Of a stretch of 47,234 bases of DNA, positions 1 to 10,394 are shown piece by piece. The notes under the pieces are model-generated. The model did no database searches and was not told the origin of the DNA. It saw nothing but the letters and a program-made list of their open reading frames with translations. The DNA is from Pseudomonas putida (GTDB lineage Bacteria; Pseudomonadota; Gammaproteobacteria; Pseudomonadales; Pseudomonadaceae): NCBI RefSeq assembly GCF_028682635.1, contig NZ_JANHLK010000037.1, positions 1 to 47,234 on the forward strand, written 5' to 3'. The stretch's first letter is position 1. Every line of letters begins with the position of its first letter. The position numbers were made by a program, and so were the translations under genes.

Positions 1-16
1 TGGCTGATAGGCCGTC

Positions 17-41
17 TTCGCTGGCAAGCCAGCTTCTACAA
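17..41. repeat. REP half-site at left edge
   Basis: The stretch reads TTCGCTGGCAAGCCAGCTTC followed by TACAA. It is the same palindromic REP type (core CTGGCAAGCCAG) that recurs throughout the window, and it lies just past the 3' end of tusA. Confidence 0.7.
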
Positions 42-52
42 GGTTTTGTGGC

Positions 53-304
53 TCAATCGGATTTTTTGCGGATCCAGTAGAGGTAGGTGCCGGCGTCTTC
101 ATGCTGCCCCACCAGCTCATGGTCGAGAAACACGCAGAACTTGGGGATATCGCGGCGGGTCGACGGATCGGTGGCGATCACCTTGAGCAGGCCGCCGGGC
201 ACCAGGTCACGGATGTGCTGGTGCAGCATCATCACCGGCTCCGGGCAGTTGAGGCCGGTGGCGTCGAGGGTGCCGTCTACCGGCGTATCAAGCAATTCAC
301 TCAT
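53..304 (-). CDS. tusA: TusA-family sulfurtransferase
   Basis: An 83-residue cytoplasmic TusA/SirA-like protein. The family relays sulfur as a cysteine persulfide from IscS towards tRNA 2-thiouridine and other sulfur acceptors. The family signature GLNCPEPV is intact at residues 17-24, with Cys20 as the persulfide-carrying cysteine. The rest (DPSTRRDIPKF, then a C-terminal beta strand ending WIRKK) fits the two-layer alpha/beta fold, and the length matches the family. It lies on the same strand as rlmM, which is upstream beyond a REP pair. The order tusA-rlmM-acnA is a familiar core arrangement in Pseudomonas, which supports both the function and the genus. Confidence 0.93.
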   Translation of the reverse strand: MSELLDTPVDGTLDATGLNCPEPVMMLHQHIRDLVPGGLLKVIATDPSTRRDIPKFCVFLDHELVGQHEDAGTYLYWIRKKSD

Positions 305-397
305 GATTCACTCCTGAAACTTACCGGCATTGTCGCCCATTGCCGGGTGTTCGGTCATCTGTGGCATTACGCCGCCCTTGTGGAATTACCACGGTCC

Positions 398-486
398 TGT
401 GGGAGCGGGCTTGCTCGCGAAAGCGGTGTGTCACCAGCGTTGATGTCGACTGACACGACGCCTTCGCGAGCAAGCCCGCTCCCACA
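398..486. repeat. Inverted REP pair between rlmM and tusA
   Basis: Two REP elements face each other. The left one (398-421) starts TGTGGGAGCGGGCTTGCTCG and the right one (463-486) is its exact reverse complement, with a 41-bp spacer. This is the classical REP doublet (REPIN/BIME) of fluorescent pseudomonads. Its core is GGGCTTGCTCGC, a different subfamily from the GCTGGCTTGCCAGC type seen elsewhere here. It could form a long hairpin in the rlmM-tusA transcript. Confidence 0.9.
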
Positions 487-500
487 TGGGGCCGCGTGTA

Positions 501-1574
501 TCAGCGGGATTTCGCTTTTTTCACGTCCAGGCGGCGCAGGTGGCAGGTCACTTCCTCACGGTCGTGGTACAGCTGTTTGCAGCCGATCTCGACCTTGATC
601 CCCCGCGCCTTGAAACCATCGGCAATACGCTCCAGCAAACGCTTCACCTCGGCATACCGCTGCTTCATCGGCAACTTGAGGTTGACTACCGCCTCGCGGC
701 AATGCCCCTCACCGATCCACTCCTCCAGCATCGCCGCGTTACGAGCCGGTTTTTCGACAATGTCGCAGACCATCCAATCCACCGGCTGCTTGGGCTTGAA
801 GGTGAAACCGTCGGCCATAAGGTGCTGCACCAGGCCGGTGTCCATCAGGCTTTCAGCCATCGGGCCATTATCGATGGCGGTCACCAGCATGCCACGGTTG
901 ACCAGCTGCCAGGTCCAGCCGCCGGGCGCCGCGCCCAGGTCGACACCGGTCATGTCGCTGTGCAGGCGCTCGCCCCACTGGTCCCGCGGGATGAAATGGT
1001 GCCAGGCCTCTTCGAGCTTCAAGGTCGAACGGCTCGGCGCCTCACGGGGGAATTTCAGGCGCGGAATGCCCATCGGCCACATCGCCGAGTTGTTCGACTC
1101 CGCCAGGCCAACGAACACTTCACGGCCGCTCTTGAACGTCAGCAACAAGCGCGGCTTGGTCGCATCGTCCACCAGCTTGCCGGCGCCGGTCAGCGCCTTA
1201 CGCAGCGGGCCTTCGAACTTCTTGCAGAAATTCGACAGCTCCTTGCCATCATTGGTGTCGACCACTTCCAGCCACAGGCTGCCGCAGGTCGGGAAATCCG
1301 CCAGGTGCGCGAGGATCACGCTGATGCGATCGCTCTCCGGCAGGTCGATGAAGATCCCCCGGGCCCACTGGCGCGGGAAGATCAGGTTGGTAAAACGCTG
1401 CCCGCGCATCAGGCGCTCGGCGCCGTCTTCCTCGGTGCAGACAAACTCGGCGCAGGCGCTGGCCGCCTTGGCCTTGGCATAACCGGCCACGTTCAGTTGT
1501 GCGGCGAGGTCGGAAATCTCGGAACAGACTTCACCTTCGAAGCCCGGCCGGCAATGCATGAAAAGGGTGTTCAT
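501..1574 (-). CDS. rlmM: 23S rRNA 2'-O-ribose C2498 methyltransferase RlmM
   Basis: A 357-residue SAM-dependent 2'-O-methyltransferase that acts on C2498 (E. coli numbering) of 23S rRNA. It begins MNTLFMHCRPGFEGEV, typical of the N-terminal THUMP-like part. The Rossmann SAM motif VDLGAAPGGWTWQL lies near residue 210, followed by VCDIVEKP, VNLKLPMKQRY and EVTCHLR, which carry the conserved K/D/K/E-type catalytic residues of this RrmJ-like fold. The start at 1574 is chosen over an in-frame codon 12 residues upstream because AGGAGT sits 6 nt before this ATG and the homologous protein begins here. It is divergent from acnA, with about 220 bp between them. Confidence 0.95.
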   Translation of the reverse strand: MNTLFMHCRPGFEGEVCSEISDLAAQLNVAGYAKAKAASACAEFVCTEEDGAERLMRGQRFTNLIFPRQWARGIFIDLPESDRISVILAHLADFPTCGSLWLEVVDTNDGKELSNFCKKFEGPLRKALTGAGKLVDDATKPRLLLTFKSGREVFVGLAESNNSAMWPMGIPRLKFPREAPSRSTLKLEEAWHHFIPRDQWGERLHSDMTGVDLGAAPGGWTWQLVNRGMLVTAIDNGPMAESLMDTGLVQHLMADGFTFKPKQPVDWMVCDIVEKPARNAAMLEEWIGEGHCREAVVNLKLPMKQRYAEVKRLLERIADGFKARGIKVEIGCKQLYHDREEVTCHLRRLDVKKAKSR

Positions 1575-1760
1575 TCTTACTCCTGGGCAGATGGCGAGAC
1601 ATTCAACCACTGCGCGATGCCCAGACTTGCGCTAACGCAAAGCCTGTCACGAAAACCGGCGCATGATAGCCGACTTCGGAACCTCGGACTTGCCCATAGA
1701 GTCCAGTTATTAGCCAGCTACTTAAAACAGGGCTAGGTTTAGTGCTCTGCCCGTTCCCTC

Positions 1761-1790
1761 AGTCCGTACCCGTGCGGACTCCAAGGAGTG
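1761..1790 (+). promoter_or_regulatory. Leader hairpin and Shine-Dalgarno of acnA
   Basis: AGTCCGTA (1761-1768) and TGCGGACT (1773-1780) form an 8-bp stem with one G-U pair and a CCCG loop. It ends 2 nt before the strong ribosome-binding site AAGGAG (1783-1788). The AAGGAG lies 8 nt from ATG 1797, which fixes that codon rather than GTG 1788 as the start. A role for the hairpin in regulation is only a possibility. Confidence 0.5.
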
Positions 1791-1796
1791 ACCGTA

Positions 1797-4538
<2,742 letters not shown>

Positions 4539-4559
4539 GCGCGGGACAATCAGTGTTGA

Positions 4560-4599
4560 GGCTTCAGGCGCTGTTGCATCGGTAACGGCGCCTGAAGCC
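4560..4599 (+). terminator. Hairpin after acnA
   Basis: A perfect 12-bp stem, GGCTTCAGGCGC (4560-4571) and GCGCCTGAAGCC (4588-4599), lies 21 nt after the acnA stop codon. It has a 16-nt loop and a weak pyrimidine tail (CTCCCTT). This is probably the acnA transcription terminator or a 3'-stabilising hairpin. Confidence 0.6.
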
Positions 4600-4680
4600 C
4601 TCCCTTACAACCTGCCATCCAAGCACCTTGCCGGCGAAGGCATCCTTACAACCAACTAATTACTTGCGAATGCACTCAAT

Positions 4681-5012
4681 CCACTGTGGGAGCCAGCCTG
4701 CTGGCGATAGCGCCCTAACAGCCCACCATTCACTCGCGACTGCACCAAATCCCCTGCAGGAGCCGGCTTGCCAGCGATGGCACCCTCAAAGCCGACCATT
4801 CCCTCACGACTGCACCCAACCCCCTGTAGGAGCTGGCTTGCCAGCGAAGGCGCCCTCACAGCCAACCATTCCCTCGCGACTGTACCCAAAACCACTGTAG
4901 GAGCTGGCTTGCCAGCGATGGCGCCCTCACAGCCAACCATTCGCCCCCGGATGCACCCGATCCACTGTGGGAGCCAGCCTGCTGGCGATAGCCGCCTGAA
5001 AGCCAACAACAA
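4681..5012. repeat. Five tandem 70-bp REP-containing units
   Basis: Units start at 4681, 4751, 4821, 4892 and 4962, giving periods of 70, 70, 71 and 70 bp. Each reads CCMCTGYRGGAGCYRGCYTG plus YYRGCGAWRG, then a conserved tail (GCNCCCTNANAGCC...CATTC...GACTGCACCC). All REP cores face the same way, unlike the alternating array at 32-34 kb. Units 1 and 5 share the GCCAGCCTGCTGGC variant, while units 2-4 carry GGCTTGCCAGC. Apart from this array and the acnA hairpin, the 4539-5112 interval shows no convincing gene. Confidence 0.9.
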
Positions 5013-5112
5013 TGGCCAAGCCATATTCTGAAAGACCGTATTTGCGGGGGGACCACATCCCTGTGCTCAGTGTTCGCGCTAATGAAAGGACCGGAGCTTC
5101 GTCAAACCGCGA

Positions 5113-5232
5113 CTAGTACTCGGTATCGCCTTCGATTTTGAAATGTTGAACCCAACCTTGTATCGATGTAGCAAGAACCATCAACGGTACCAGCATCAAC
5201 AATGTCACGGTAATCATGGGCCAAGTAGTCAT
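5113..5232 (-). CDS. Putative 39-residue single-pass membrane peptide
   Basis: A short frame starting at ATG 5232 and ending TAG encodes a peptide that begins MTTWPMITVTLLMLVPL. It is followed by a hydrophobic run to about residue 23 and then a short polar tail (HFKIEGDTEY). AGGGA lies 6 nt upstream of the ATG. The layout (a few residues, one transmembrane helix, then an acidic cytoplasmic or periplasmic tail) is that of a bacterial small membrane protein. I do not recognise a family. A longer 62-residue frame overlapping it in another phase lacks any such organisation and looks spurious. Function is unknown. Confidence 0.45.
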   Translation of the reverse strand: MTTWPMITVTLLMLVPLMVLATSIQGWVQHFKIEGDTEY

Positions 5233-5426
5233 GTGCGTTCCCTGATTCAGGATAATCCGCCAGCTCGCCTTCCAAGTGAATGTCAGGCACCTATAAACAT
5301 AGTCACAGCCACAGTTCTACACAGCCCATGTTAAGGAAAAAAGTCTGGTGGTTTCTTGCTGCTCCTCGGGTAAATCTGCCTAAATGCACCACTAAAGGTA
5401 GTTTCGCCAGTCAACAGGATGACCCC

Positions 5427-6218
5427 ATGCTCGTACTGCCCTGGCCGTACCTGACATTACTCTCTGCCGGTTATGTTCTCGCGCTCACCTACGGTTACCT
5501 GACAGCTCAGGCGATCATTGCAATTATTCTGTTGGGACTCGCCGGATACGCCGTTCGGCAACACCGCTTTCGTTATGGCCCCTACCTCGGCCACGCCCTG
5601 TTCATCCTCGTGGCACTCGCCTTGGCCCTCCATTGGTGGCCGGGATTTCATAACGCCCGGATGATCGACCAGCAACGCTTCACCGAGAACGCCATACCCT
5701 TCTCGATGAACCTCAATCTGGATAAGCCGCTGATAGGCTTCTGGCTGTTGCTCGTATGCCCATGGATCATCGGCCGCCACTCGTTGTTGCAAGCATTAAA
5801 TGTTGGAGCTTTGACACTTAGCCTGACGGTACTCGTCACGCTTGGAAGCGCATGGCTGCTAGGGATTGTCGAGTGGTCACCGAAATGGCCGCCGCAGGCC
5901 TGGCTGTGGATAAACAACAATCTGCTGCTAGTGACGCTGGTAGAAGAAGCGCTGTTTCGCGGCTACCTGCAAGGCGGCCTGAGCCGACGCTTCCAGCATC
6001 TCCCCTACGGCGAACACCTTGCACTGCTGATCGCTTCTATATTATTTGGGTTGGCACATTGGAGCGCGGGTTGGGAATGGGTATTACTGGCGACCCTGGC
6101 AGGCGCTGGCTATGGCGTAGCCTATCGATTCGGTGGATTGGCAACCGCCATTGCTACCCACTTCGGGTTGAATCTGCTGCATTTCGGACTGTTCAGTTAC
6201 CCGATGCTGGCCAGCTGA
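5427..6218 (+). CDS. CPBP-family intramembrane glutamic protease
   Basis: A 263-residue polytopic inner-membrane protein of the CPBP (CAAX protease/bacteriocin-processing, Abi) family. The catalytic motifs are visible: EEALFRG with Glu173-Glu174 and Arg178, then FGLAHW with His211, and a final ATHFGLN histidine near residue 245. About seven or eight hydrophobic segments precede and surround them. The start is ATG 5427 (MLVLPWPYL), with AGGA 7 nt upstream. A longer in-frame extension to 5280 has a polar, low-quality N-terminus and was rejected. Substrate is unknown. It stands alone between the acnA repeats and the capsule export operon, and nothing ties it to capsule synthesis except position. 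Confidence 0.85.
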   Translation: MLVLPWPYLTLLSAGYVLALTYGYLTAQAIIAIILLGLAGYAVRQHRFRYGPYLGHALFILVALALALHWWPGFHNARMIDQQRFTENAIPFSMNLNLDKPLIGFWLLLVCPWIIGRHSLLQALNVGALTLSLTVLVTLGSAWLLGIVEWSPKWPPQAWLWINNNLLLVTLVEEALFRGYLQGGLSRRFQHLPYGEHLALLIASILFGLAHWSAGWEWVLLATLAGAGYGVAYRFGGLATAIATHFGLNLLHFGLFSYPMLAS

Positions 6219-6425
6219 ACCATCATTCGTCGAACAAACCGAGCCGCCACCGAATGGTTGAACTCCGACAAAACACCCTGAACGTTGGCAAGAACAACCG
6301 ACTATCGGTAGGGAACTACACAGCTTGACTCCTGTCGGGCCCAGCGTTTACCCTCCCGCCCCACGAATGGAAGCGATCTGTCCTACATCGACAGTTAGTC
6401 CTCTGAAAATGAATTCAAGCAACGC

Positions 6426-6463
6426 GTTTACCGCGTCGTTGTGCTGTGCGGTAAACCATCTTG
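6426..6463 (+). promoter_or_regulatory. Hairpin immediately upstream of the kpsM TTG start
   Basis: GTTTACCGC (6426-6434) and GCGGTAAAC (6448-6456) form a perfect 9-bp stem with a 13-nt loop. The stem ends 4 nt before the TTG start codon of kpsM (6461). The only Shine-Dalgarno-like bases (GGTAA, 6451-6454 region) are inside the 3' arm, so the hairpin would hide the initiation site. Translational control is inference. Confidence 0.5.
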
Positions 6464-7252
6464 AAGCCTCGTTCCTCTCTGCAAATCAAAAAATCGGTCA
6501 TCTTTGCCCTGGTGTTGCGCGAAGCGCGCGCGCGTATAGGCGCGAGCCGTTTGGGCGCAGTGTGGACGCTGCTGGAACCGATCGCTCACCTTTTAGTCTT
6601 GAGTGTTCTGTTTGCACTGGTTCGCGGTAGATCGGTAGCCGGCCTCGAATTTCCTGTCTTCGTCCTGGTTGGACTCGCACCCTTCCTGCTGTTTCGCAAC
6701 ACAGCGTTGCGCTTGATGGACAGCCCCAAGGAAAACCGCTCGCTGTTTGCCTACAAGCAAATCAAACCCCTCGACACCTTCATCGCCCGGGTCCTGGTGG
6801 AATTCAGCATCTCCGCCCTGGTCTACGCCATCCTGGTATTCGGCTTTGCCTGGTATGGCTTCGACATGTCGATAAAGTCACCTATCCAATGGGTACTGAC
6901 TATCCTGCTCGGCCTGCTGTTTGCCTTCGGCCTGGGCATGCTGCTGGCGCTGATTGCCCATGCGATCCCAGGCAGCAAGATATTCATCCGCATGATGTTC
7001 TTCCCGCTGTATTTCATTTCCGGCGTTCTGTTACCCGCGGCCTATCTGCCTCACGCCATGCTGCCACTGCTATTGCTCAATCCGTTCCTGCACTTGCTGG
7101 AACTGATCCGCGCCGAGATCTTCCCCTACTACGTGCCCGTCGATGGCGTCTCTCTTGAGTACGTAATCGCTGTCACCCTGGTTTTGTTGTTCGTATCGCT
7201 CGGCACATACCGGGTTCGTCGACTGCATTTGATCTCCACCAAGAACGGCTAA
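6461..7252 (+). CDS. kpsM: Capsule ABC transporter permease KpsM
   Basis: A 263-residue inner-membrane permease of the ABC-2 type that moves lipid-linked capsular polysaccharide across the inner membrane with KpsT. Six hydrophobic segments are visible after the conserved N-terminal cytoplasmic stretch (LREARARIGASRLGAVWTLLEP), typical of KpsM/BexB/CtrC. The C-terminal part contains the family's RAEIFP/YYVP periplasmic loop region. No ATG is available: an in-frame stop lies at 6452-6454 and the best start is TTG 6461, which aligns with the usual N-terminus of the family. It is the first gene of the export operon kpsMTED, 13 nt before kpsT. Confidence 0.93.
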   Translation: MKPRSSLQIKKSVIFALVLREARARIGASRLGAVWTLLEPIAHLLVLSVLFALVRGRSVAGLEFPVFVLVGLAPFLLFRNTALRLMDSPKENRSLFAYKQIKPLDTFIARVLVEFSISALVYAILVFGFAWYGFDMSIKSPIQWVLTILLGLLFAFGLGMLLALIAHAIPGSKIFIRMMFFPLYFISGVLLPAAYLPHAMLPLLLLNPFLHLLELIRAEIFPYYVPVDGVSLEYVIAVTLVLLFVSLGTYRVRRLHLISTKNG

Positions 7253-7265
7253 CCGCAGGCTTACC

Positions 7266-7919
7266 GTGTTCGAGCTCAGAAATATCACCAAGTCGTACCT
7301 GACCCCCAAAGGGCGTCGCCACGTGTTTCGTGACCTGTCACTGAAGATCCCCGCCGATAAAAACATCGGCCTGATCGGCCGTAATGGCGCGGGCAAATCG
7401 ACCCTGGTTCGTCTGTTGGGCGGTGCCGACGTGCCGGACTCCGGCACCATTGCCACCAACAAGAGCATCTCCTGGCCCGTCGGTTTGTCCGGTGGTTTCC
7501 AGGGCAGCATGACCGGCCGCGAAAACATCAAGTTCGTCAGCCGCGTCTACGGCGCGGTCGGCGACGCCATGCGTGCAAAGGTCGCCTACGTCGAAGACTT
7601 TGCCGAGATCGGCAGCTGGATCGACGAACCCGTAAAGACCTACTCCTCAGGCATGCGTTCGCGCCTGGCGTTCGGCCTGAGCATGGCCTTTGACTTCGAC
7701 TACTACCTGATCGACGAAGTGATGTCGGTAGGTGACGCGCACTTCAAACGCAAGTGCGCCAACGTCTTCGAAGAGCGCCTGCAGAAATCCAAGGTCGTGC
7801 TGGTTTCCCACAACATGAATGAAATTCAGAAGCTCTGCGACGTCGTACTGCTGGTGCGTAATGGCGGAGTGCAGATCTATGACGATGTCGCCGAAGGCAT
7901 CAAGGCCTACAACACCTGA
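7266..7919 (+). CDS. kpsT: Capsule ABC transporter ATPase KpsT
   Basis: A 217-residue cytoplasmic ATPase that powers KpsM. The Walker A motif GRNGAGKST lies near residues 38-46, the ABC signature is YSSGMRSRLAFGLS, and Walker B is YYLIDEVMSVGD. The switch histidine is in VLVSHNMNEI. The length and the short Q-loop region match the KpsT/BexA/CtrD group rather than longer O-antigen Wzt proteins, which carry a C-terminal carbohydrate-binding domain. It starts with GTG 7266, with AGG about 6 nt upstream. It is closely spaced after kpsM and before kpsE. Confidence 0.95.
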   Translation: MFELRNITKSYLTPKGRRHVFRDLSLKIPADKNIGLIGRNGAGKSTLVRLLGGADVPDSGTIATNKSISWPVGLSGGFQGSMTGRENIKFVSRVYGAVGDAMRAKVAYVEDFAEIGSWIDEPVKTYSSGMRSRLAFGLSMAFDFDYYLIDEVMSVGDAHFKRKCANVFEERLQKSKVVLVSHNMNEIQKLCDVVLLVRNGGVQIYDDVAEGIKAYNT

Positions 7920-7967
7920 TCGCCCTGACCGTGGCGTGATTGTTTTATTTCAAGGATGCGTGTGCAT

Positions 7968-9074
7968 ATGAGCAGTACGGGTAAATTCAAGGGCTGGCGC
8001 CTGACACTGGGGCTGATCGTGCTTCCAATGGTACTGGCCATCGTCTACTACAGCTTCTTTGCCGTGGACCGCTATGTCAGCTCCGCGCAAGTGGTGGTGC
8101 GCCAGGATGGCAACAATCCAGCCGCCCAAATGCCGGGCCTGGGCATGCTGCTCAGCGGCGCCAACCCGGCCTCCCGCGAAGAAACCCTGTACCTGCGCGA
8201 ATACATCGTGTCGATGGACATGATGCAGCTGCTGGAAGACCGCCTGCACTGGGTCGAGCAATACAGCAAGCAACGCAACGACCCGTTCTTCTGGCTGAGC
8301 ACCGACACCGAGCGCGAAGACTTGCTCAAGTACTACCAGCGCATGGTCACCGCGCACTATGACGAAACCACCGGCCTGCTAAAAGTTGAAGTACAAGCCT
8401 TCAGCCCGGAACTTGCCGAGCAAATGGTCCAGGTCATTCTCGAAGCCAGCGAGCACTTCGTGAACGAAGTCTCCCACAGCATCGCCCGCGAGCAGATGCG
8501 CTTCTCCCAAGGCGAACTGGAAGGCGCGAAAGCCAACTACACCCTGCGCAAGGAAGAGCTGCTGAGCTTCCAGAACCGCAACAAGGTACTGGATGGCAAA
8601 AGCTCGGCCCAAGGCCGCGCTAGCATCATCGACACCCTCGAAGGCGAGCACTCCAAAGAGCGCGCCGTGCTCACCCAGATGCTCTACAAGCTTCGTGCGG
8701 ACTCACCGCAGGTCAAGCAGCAGCAACAACGCGTGAGCGCCATTCGCGAACAGCTGAATGCCGAAAAACGCCTGCTGGTATCCGCACCCGATGGCGACCA
8801 ACTCAACGTTGTTGCCTCGAGCTTCCAGCAATTGACCCTGGACGCCGGCATCGCTGAAGAAACCTACAAGACTGCCGTCGCCGCACTCGACAATGCCCGT
8901 ATCGAAGCCAGCAAGAAGATTCGCACCCTGGTCACCGTGGTCAGCCCGAACACTCCACAGCTGGCCATCTACCCGGAACGTCTCTACAACCTGGCAACCA
9001 TCTTCCTGGCACTGCTGCTGCTCTACGGCATCACCCGCTTCCTAATTGCATCGATCGAGGATCATCGTGATTAA
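7968..9074 (+). CDS. kpsE: Capsule export inner-membrane protein KpsE
   Basis: A polysaccharide co-polymerase/export protein of about 368 residues (KpsE/BexC/CtrB family) that bridges the KpsMT transporter and the outer-membrane channel. It has two membrane helices, near residues 10-32 and 340-362, enclosing a long periplasmic region with coiled-coil character (roughly residues 165-300, rich in E, Q, K and R). The N-terminal periplasmic part SSAQVVVRQ is typical of the Wzz-like domain. ATG 7968 is taken as the start, with AAGGA 11 nt upstream. ATG 7956 or GTG 7962 in the same frame would add 4 or 2 residues and cannot be excluded. Its 3' end overlaps kpsD. Confidence 0.92.
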   Translation: MSSTGKFKGWRLTLGLIVLPMVLAIVYYSFFAVDRYVSSAQVVVRQDGNNPAAQMPGLGMLLSGANPASREETLYLREYIVSMDMMQLLEDRLHWVEQYSKQRNDPFFWLSTDTEREDLLKYYQRMVTAHYDETTGLLKVEVQAFSPELAEQMVQVILEASEHFVNEVSHSIAREQMRFSQGELEGAKANYTLRKEELLSFQNRNKVLDGKSSAQGRASIIDTLEGEHSKERAVLTQMLYKLRADSPQVKQQQQRVSAIREQLNAEKRLLVSAPDGDQLNVVASSFQQLTLDAGIAEETYKTAVAALDNARIEASKKIRTLVTVVSPNTPQLAIYPERLYNLATIFLALLLLYGITRFLIASIEDHRD

Positions 9075-10176
9075 ATCCATTACTGGCCTGCCCCTTCGCC
9101 CCCTGAACGTGAGCATGCGAAACAGCGCTGTAGCGGGTTTGATCCTCGCGGCCCTGACCCTGGCAGGTTGCGGCGGCACCCTGTCCGGCGCCGGTCCTTA
9201 CAAAGGCGATATCGAAAGCAAAAACCAGCCATACAACCTGGTCGAGATCAACGCCAACACCATCGCCCCGTACATGCGCGGCGCGGTGCGTCCGGTACAG
9301 GCCAGCATCGCCAAGCCGGTCGCCCCTTCGGCGCGACTGATGGCCGGTGACATCCTCAACGTGCTGATCACCGACAACGCACCAGAAGGCTCGGCGCTGT
9401 TCGCCCCGCTGTCCGCTGGTGGCACCCAACTCAAGACCCGCATCGACGATCAGGGCATGATATCCCTGCCCTACGTCGGCCGTCAGTTCGTCGCCGGCAT
9501 GACGCTCAACGAAGTTGAGAACATGATCCGCAAACAGCTCAAAGGCGTGACCACTGACGTGCAGACTCACGTTGAACTGGTCGGTGATCTTTCGGGCTCG
9601 GTACTGGTAGCAGGCGCAGTTAAAGCCCCTGGCCGTTTTAGCACCTTGCAAGGACCATTGACGCTGCTTGATGCCATTAACCAGGCCGGTGGACCTGTGC
9701 TGGAACCACACTTGGTCAACGTCACAGTACGTACTGGTAGTCAGGTTCAGCAGTTCAACTATGAAGACATACTGGCCGGCAACAATATGGTTCTGCGTCC
9801 GAACTCGGAAGTAGTACTGGACCGGGCACGCCAGCGCTTCGTGGCAATGGGTGCTGTTGCCGAACCTGGCTTAAAAGACATGCCAGCGCAATATACAAGT
9901 CTACTGGACGCCCTGAGCAGCGTAGGAGGACTTAAAGAAGGTAGCGCGAATCCGGAAGGCGTCTTTGTATTCCGCATGGGAACTGATGGCAATCCAAAGC
10001 CGACAGTCATGCGACTGGATATGCGTGATCCGGCGGCCATTTTTTATGCCCGTCAGATAATGATCAAGCCGGACGATACGATTTATGTAACCAATGCCGC
10101 AGTATACGAATGGCAAAAAGTCATTAGTCCAATTGTTCAAACAATGTTGCTAGGGCGCGCCACTGGCATTCAGTAA
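9067..10176 (+). CDS. kpsD: Outer-membrane capsule export lipoprotein KpsD/BexD/CtrA type
   Basis: A 369-residue outer-membrane lipoprotein of the polysaccharide export (Wza-like) family that forms the channel for the capsule. The lipobox LTLAGC at the end of a hydrophobic segment gives lipidation at the Cys in AGCGG. The Poly_export domain follows (SARLMAGDILNVLI...DDQGMISLPYVGRQFVAGMT), then SLBB-like repeats (VLVAGAVKAPGRFS, FVAMGAVAEPG). GTG 9067, with GAGGA 5 nt upstream, is the likely start and overlaps kpsE by 8 nt. ATG 9115 would give a more compact signal peptide but has no ribosome-binding site. The last third is less GC-rich than the first, marking the approach to the serotype-specific region. 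Confidence 0.93.
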   Translation: MIKSITGLPLRPLNVSMRNSAVAGLILAALTLAGCGGTLSGAGPYKGDIESKNQPYNLVEINANTIAPYMRGAVRPVQASIAKPVAPSARLMAGDILNVLITDNAPEGSALFAPLSAGGTQLKTRIDDQGMISLPYVGRQFVAGMTLNEVENMIRKQLKGVTTDVQTHVELVGDLSGSVLVAGAVKAPGRFSTLQGPLTLLDAINQAGGPVLEPHLVNVTVRTGSQVQQFNYEDILAGNNMVLRPNSEVVLDRARQRFVAMGAVAEPGLKDMPAQYTSLLDALSSVGGLKEGSANPEGVFVFRMGTDGNPKPTVMRLDMRDPAAIFYARQIMIKPDDTIYVTNAAVYEWQKVISPIVQTMLLGRATGIQ

Positions 10177-10249
10177 TGTAACGAAACCAGACTTGCGAAC
10201 CAATCAAAATGCAGTCTGAGAAGCTGAACGCAACACCGCTACCAGGACC

Positions 10250-10275
10250 GTCCTGCACGCCCGTACGTGCAGGAC
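10250..10275 (+). terminator. Hairpin after kpsD
   Basis: GTCCTGCACG and CGTGCAGGAC form a perfect 10-bp stem with a 6-nt loop, 74 nt after the kpsD stop. There is no clear T run, so it may be a weak terminator or mRNA-end hairpin for the kpsMTED operon. The rest of 10177-10394 is AT-rich and shows no gene. Confidence 0.5.
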
Positions 10276-10394
10276 CATCCTCCTGCATAATTTACCGAGG
10301 AGCAAATACCAAATAGGATCTCAACTCTCGACAAATTCAGCTCCAATGAAAGATACATTCAAGAGAGATATCGAAGGAAATTCACAAGTACGAC

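Noticed and set aside
4681..5031. Short frames on both strands through the 70-bp repeats
   Set aside because: They consist of translated REP sequence only.
5102..5290. A 62-codon minus-strand frame overlapping the small membrane peptide
   Set aside because: No ribosome-binding site or recognisable features; the alternative 39-codon frame has both a ribosome site and a clear membrane helix.
5013..6460. Integrase, tRNA or att-type signs at the left edge of the island
   Set aside because: I looked for tRNA-like folds and direct repeats between here and the right edge; none are evident beyond REP sequences.
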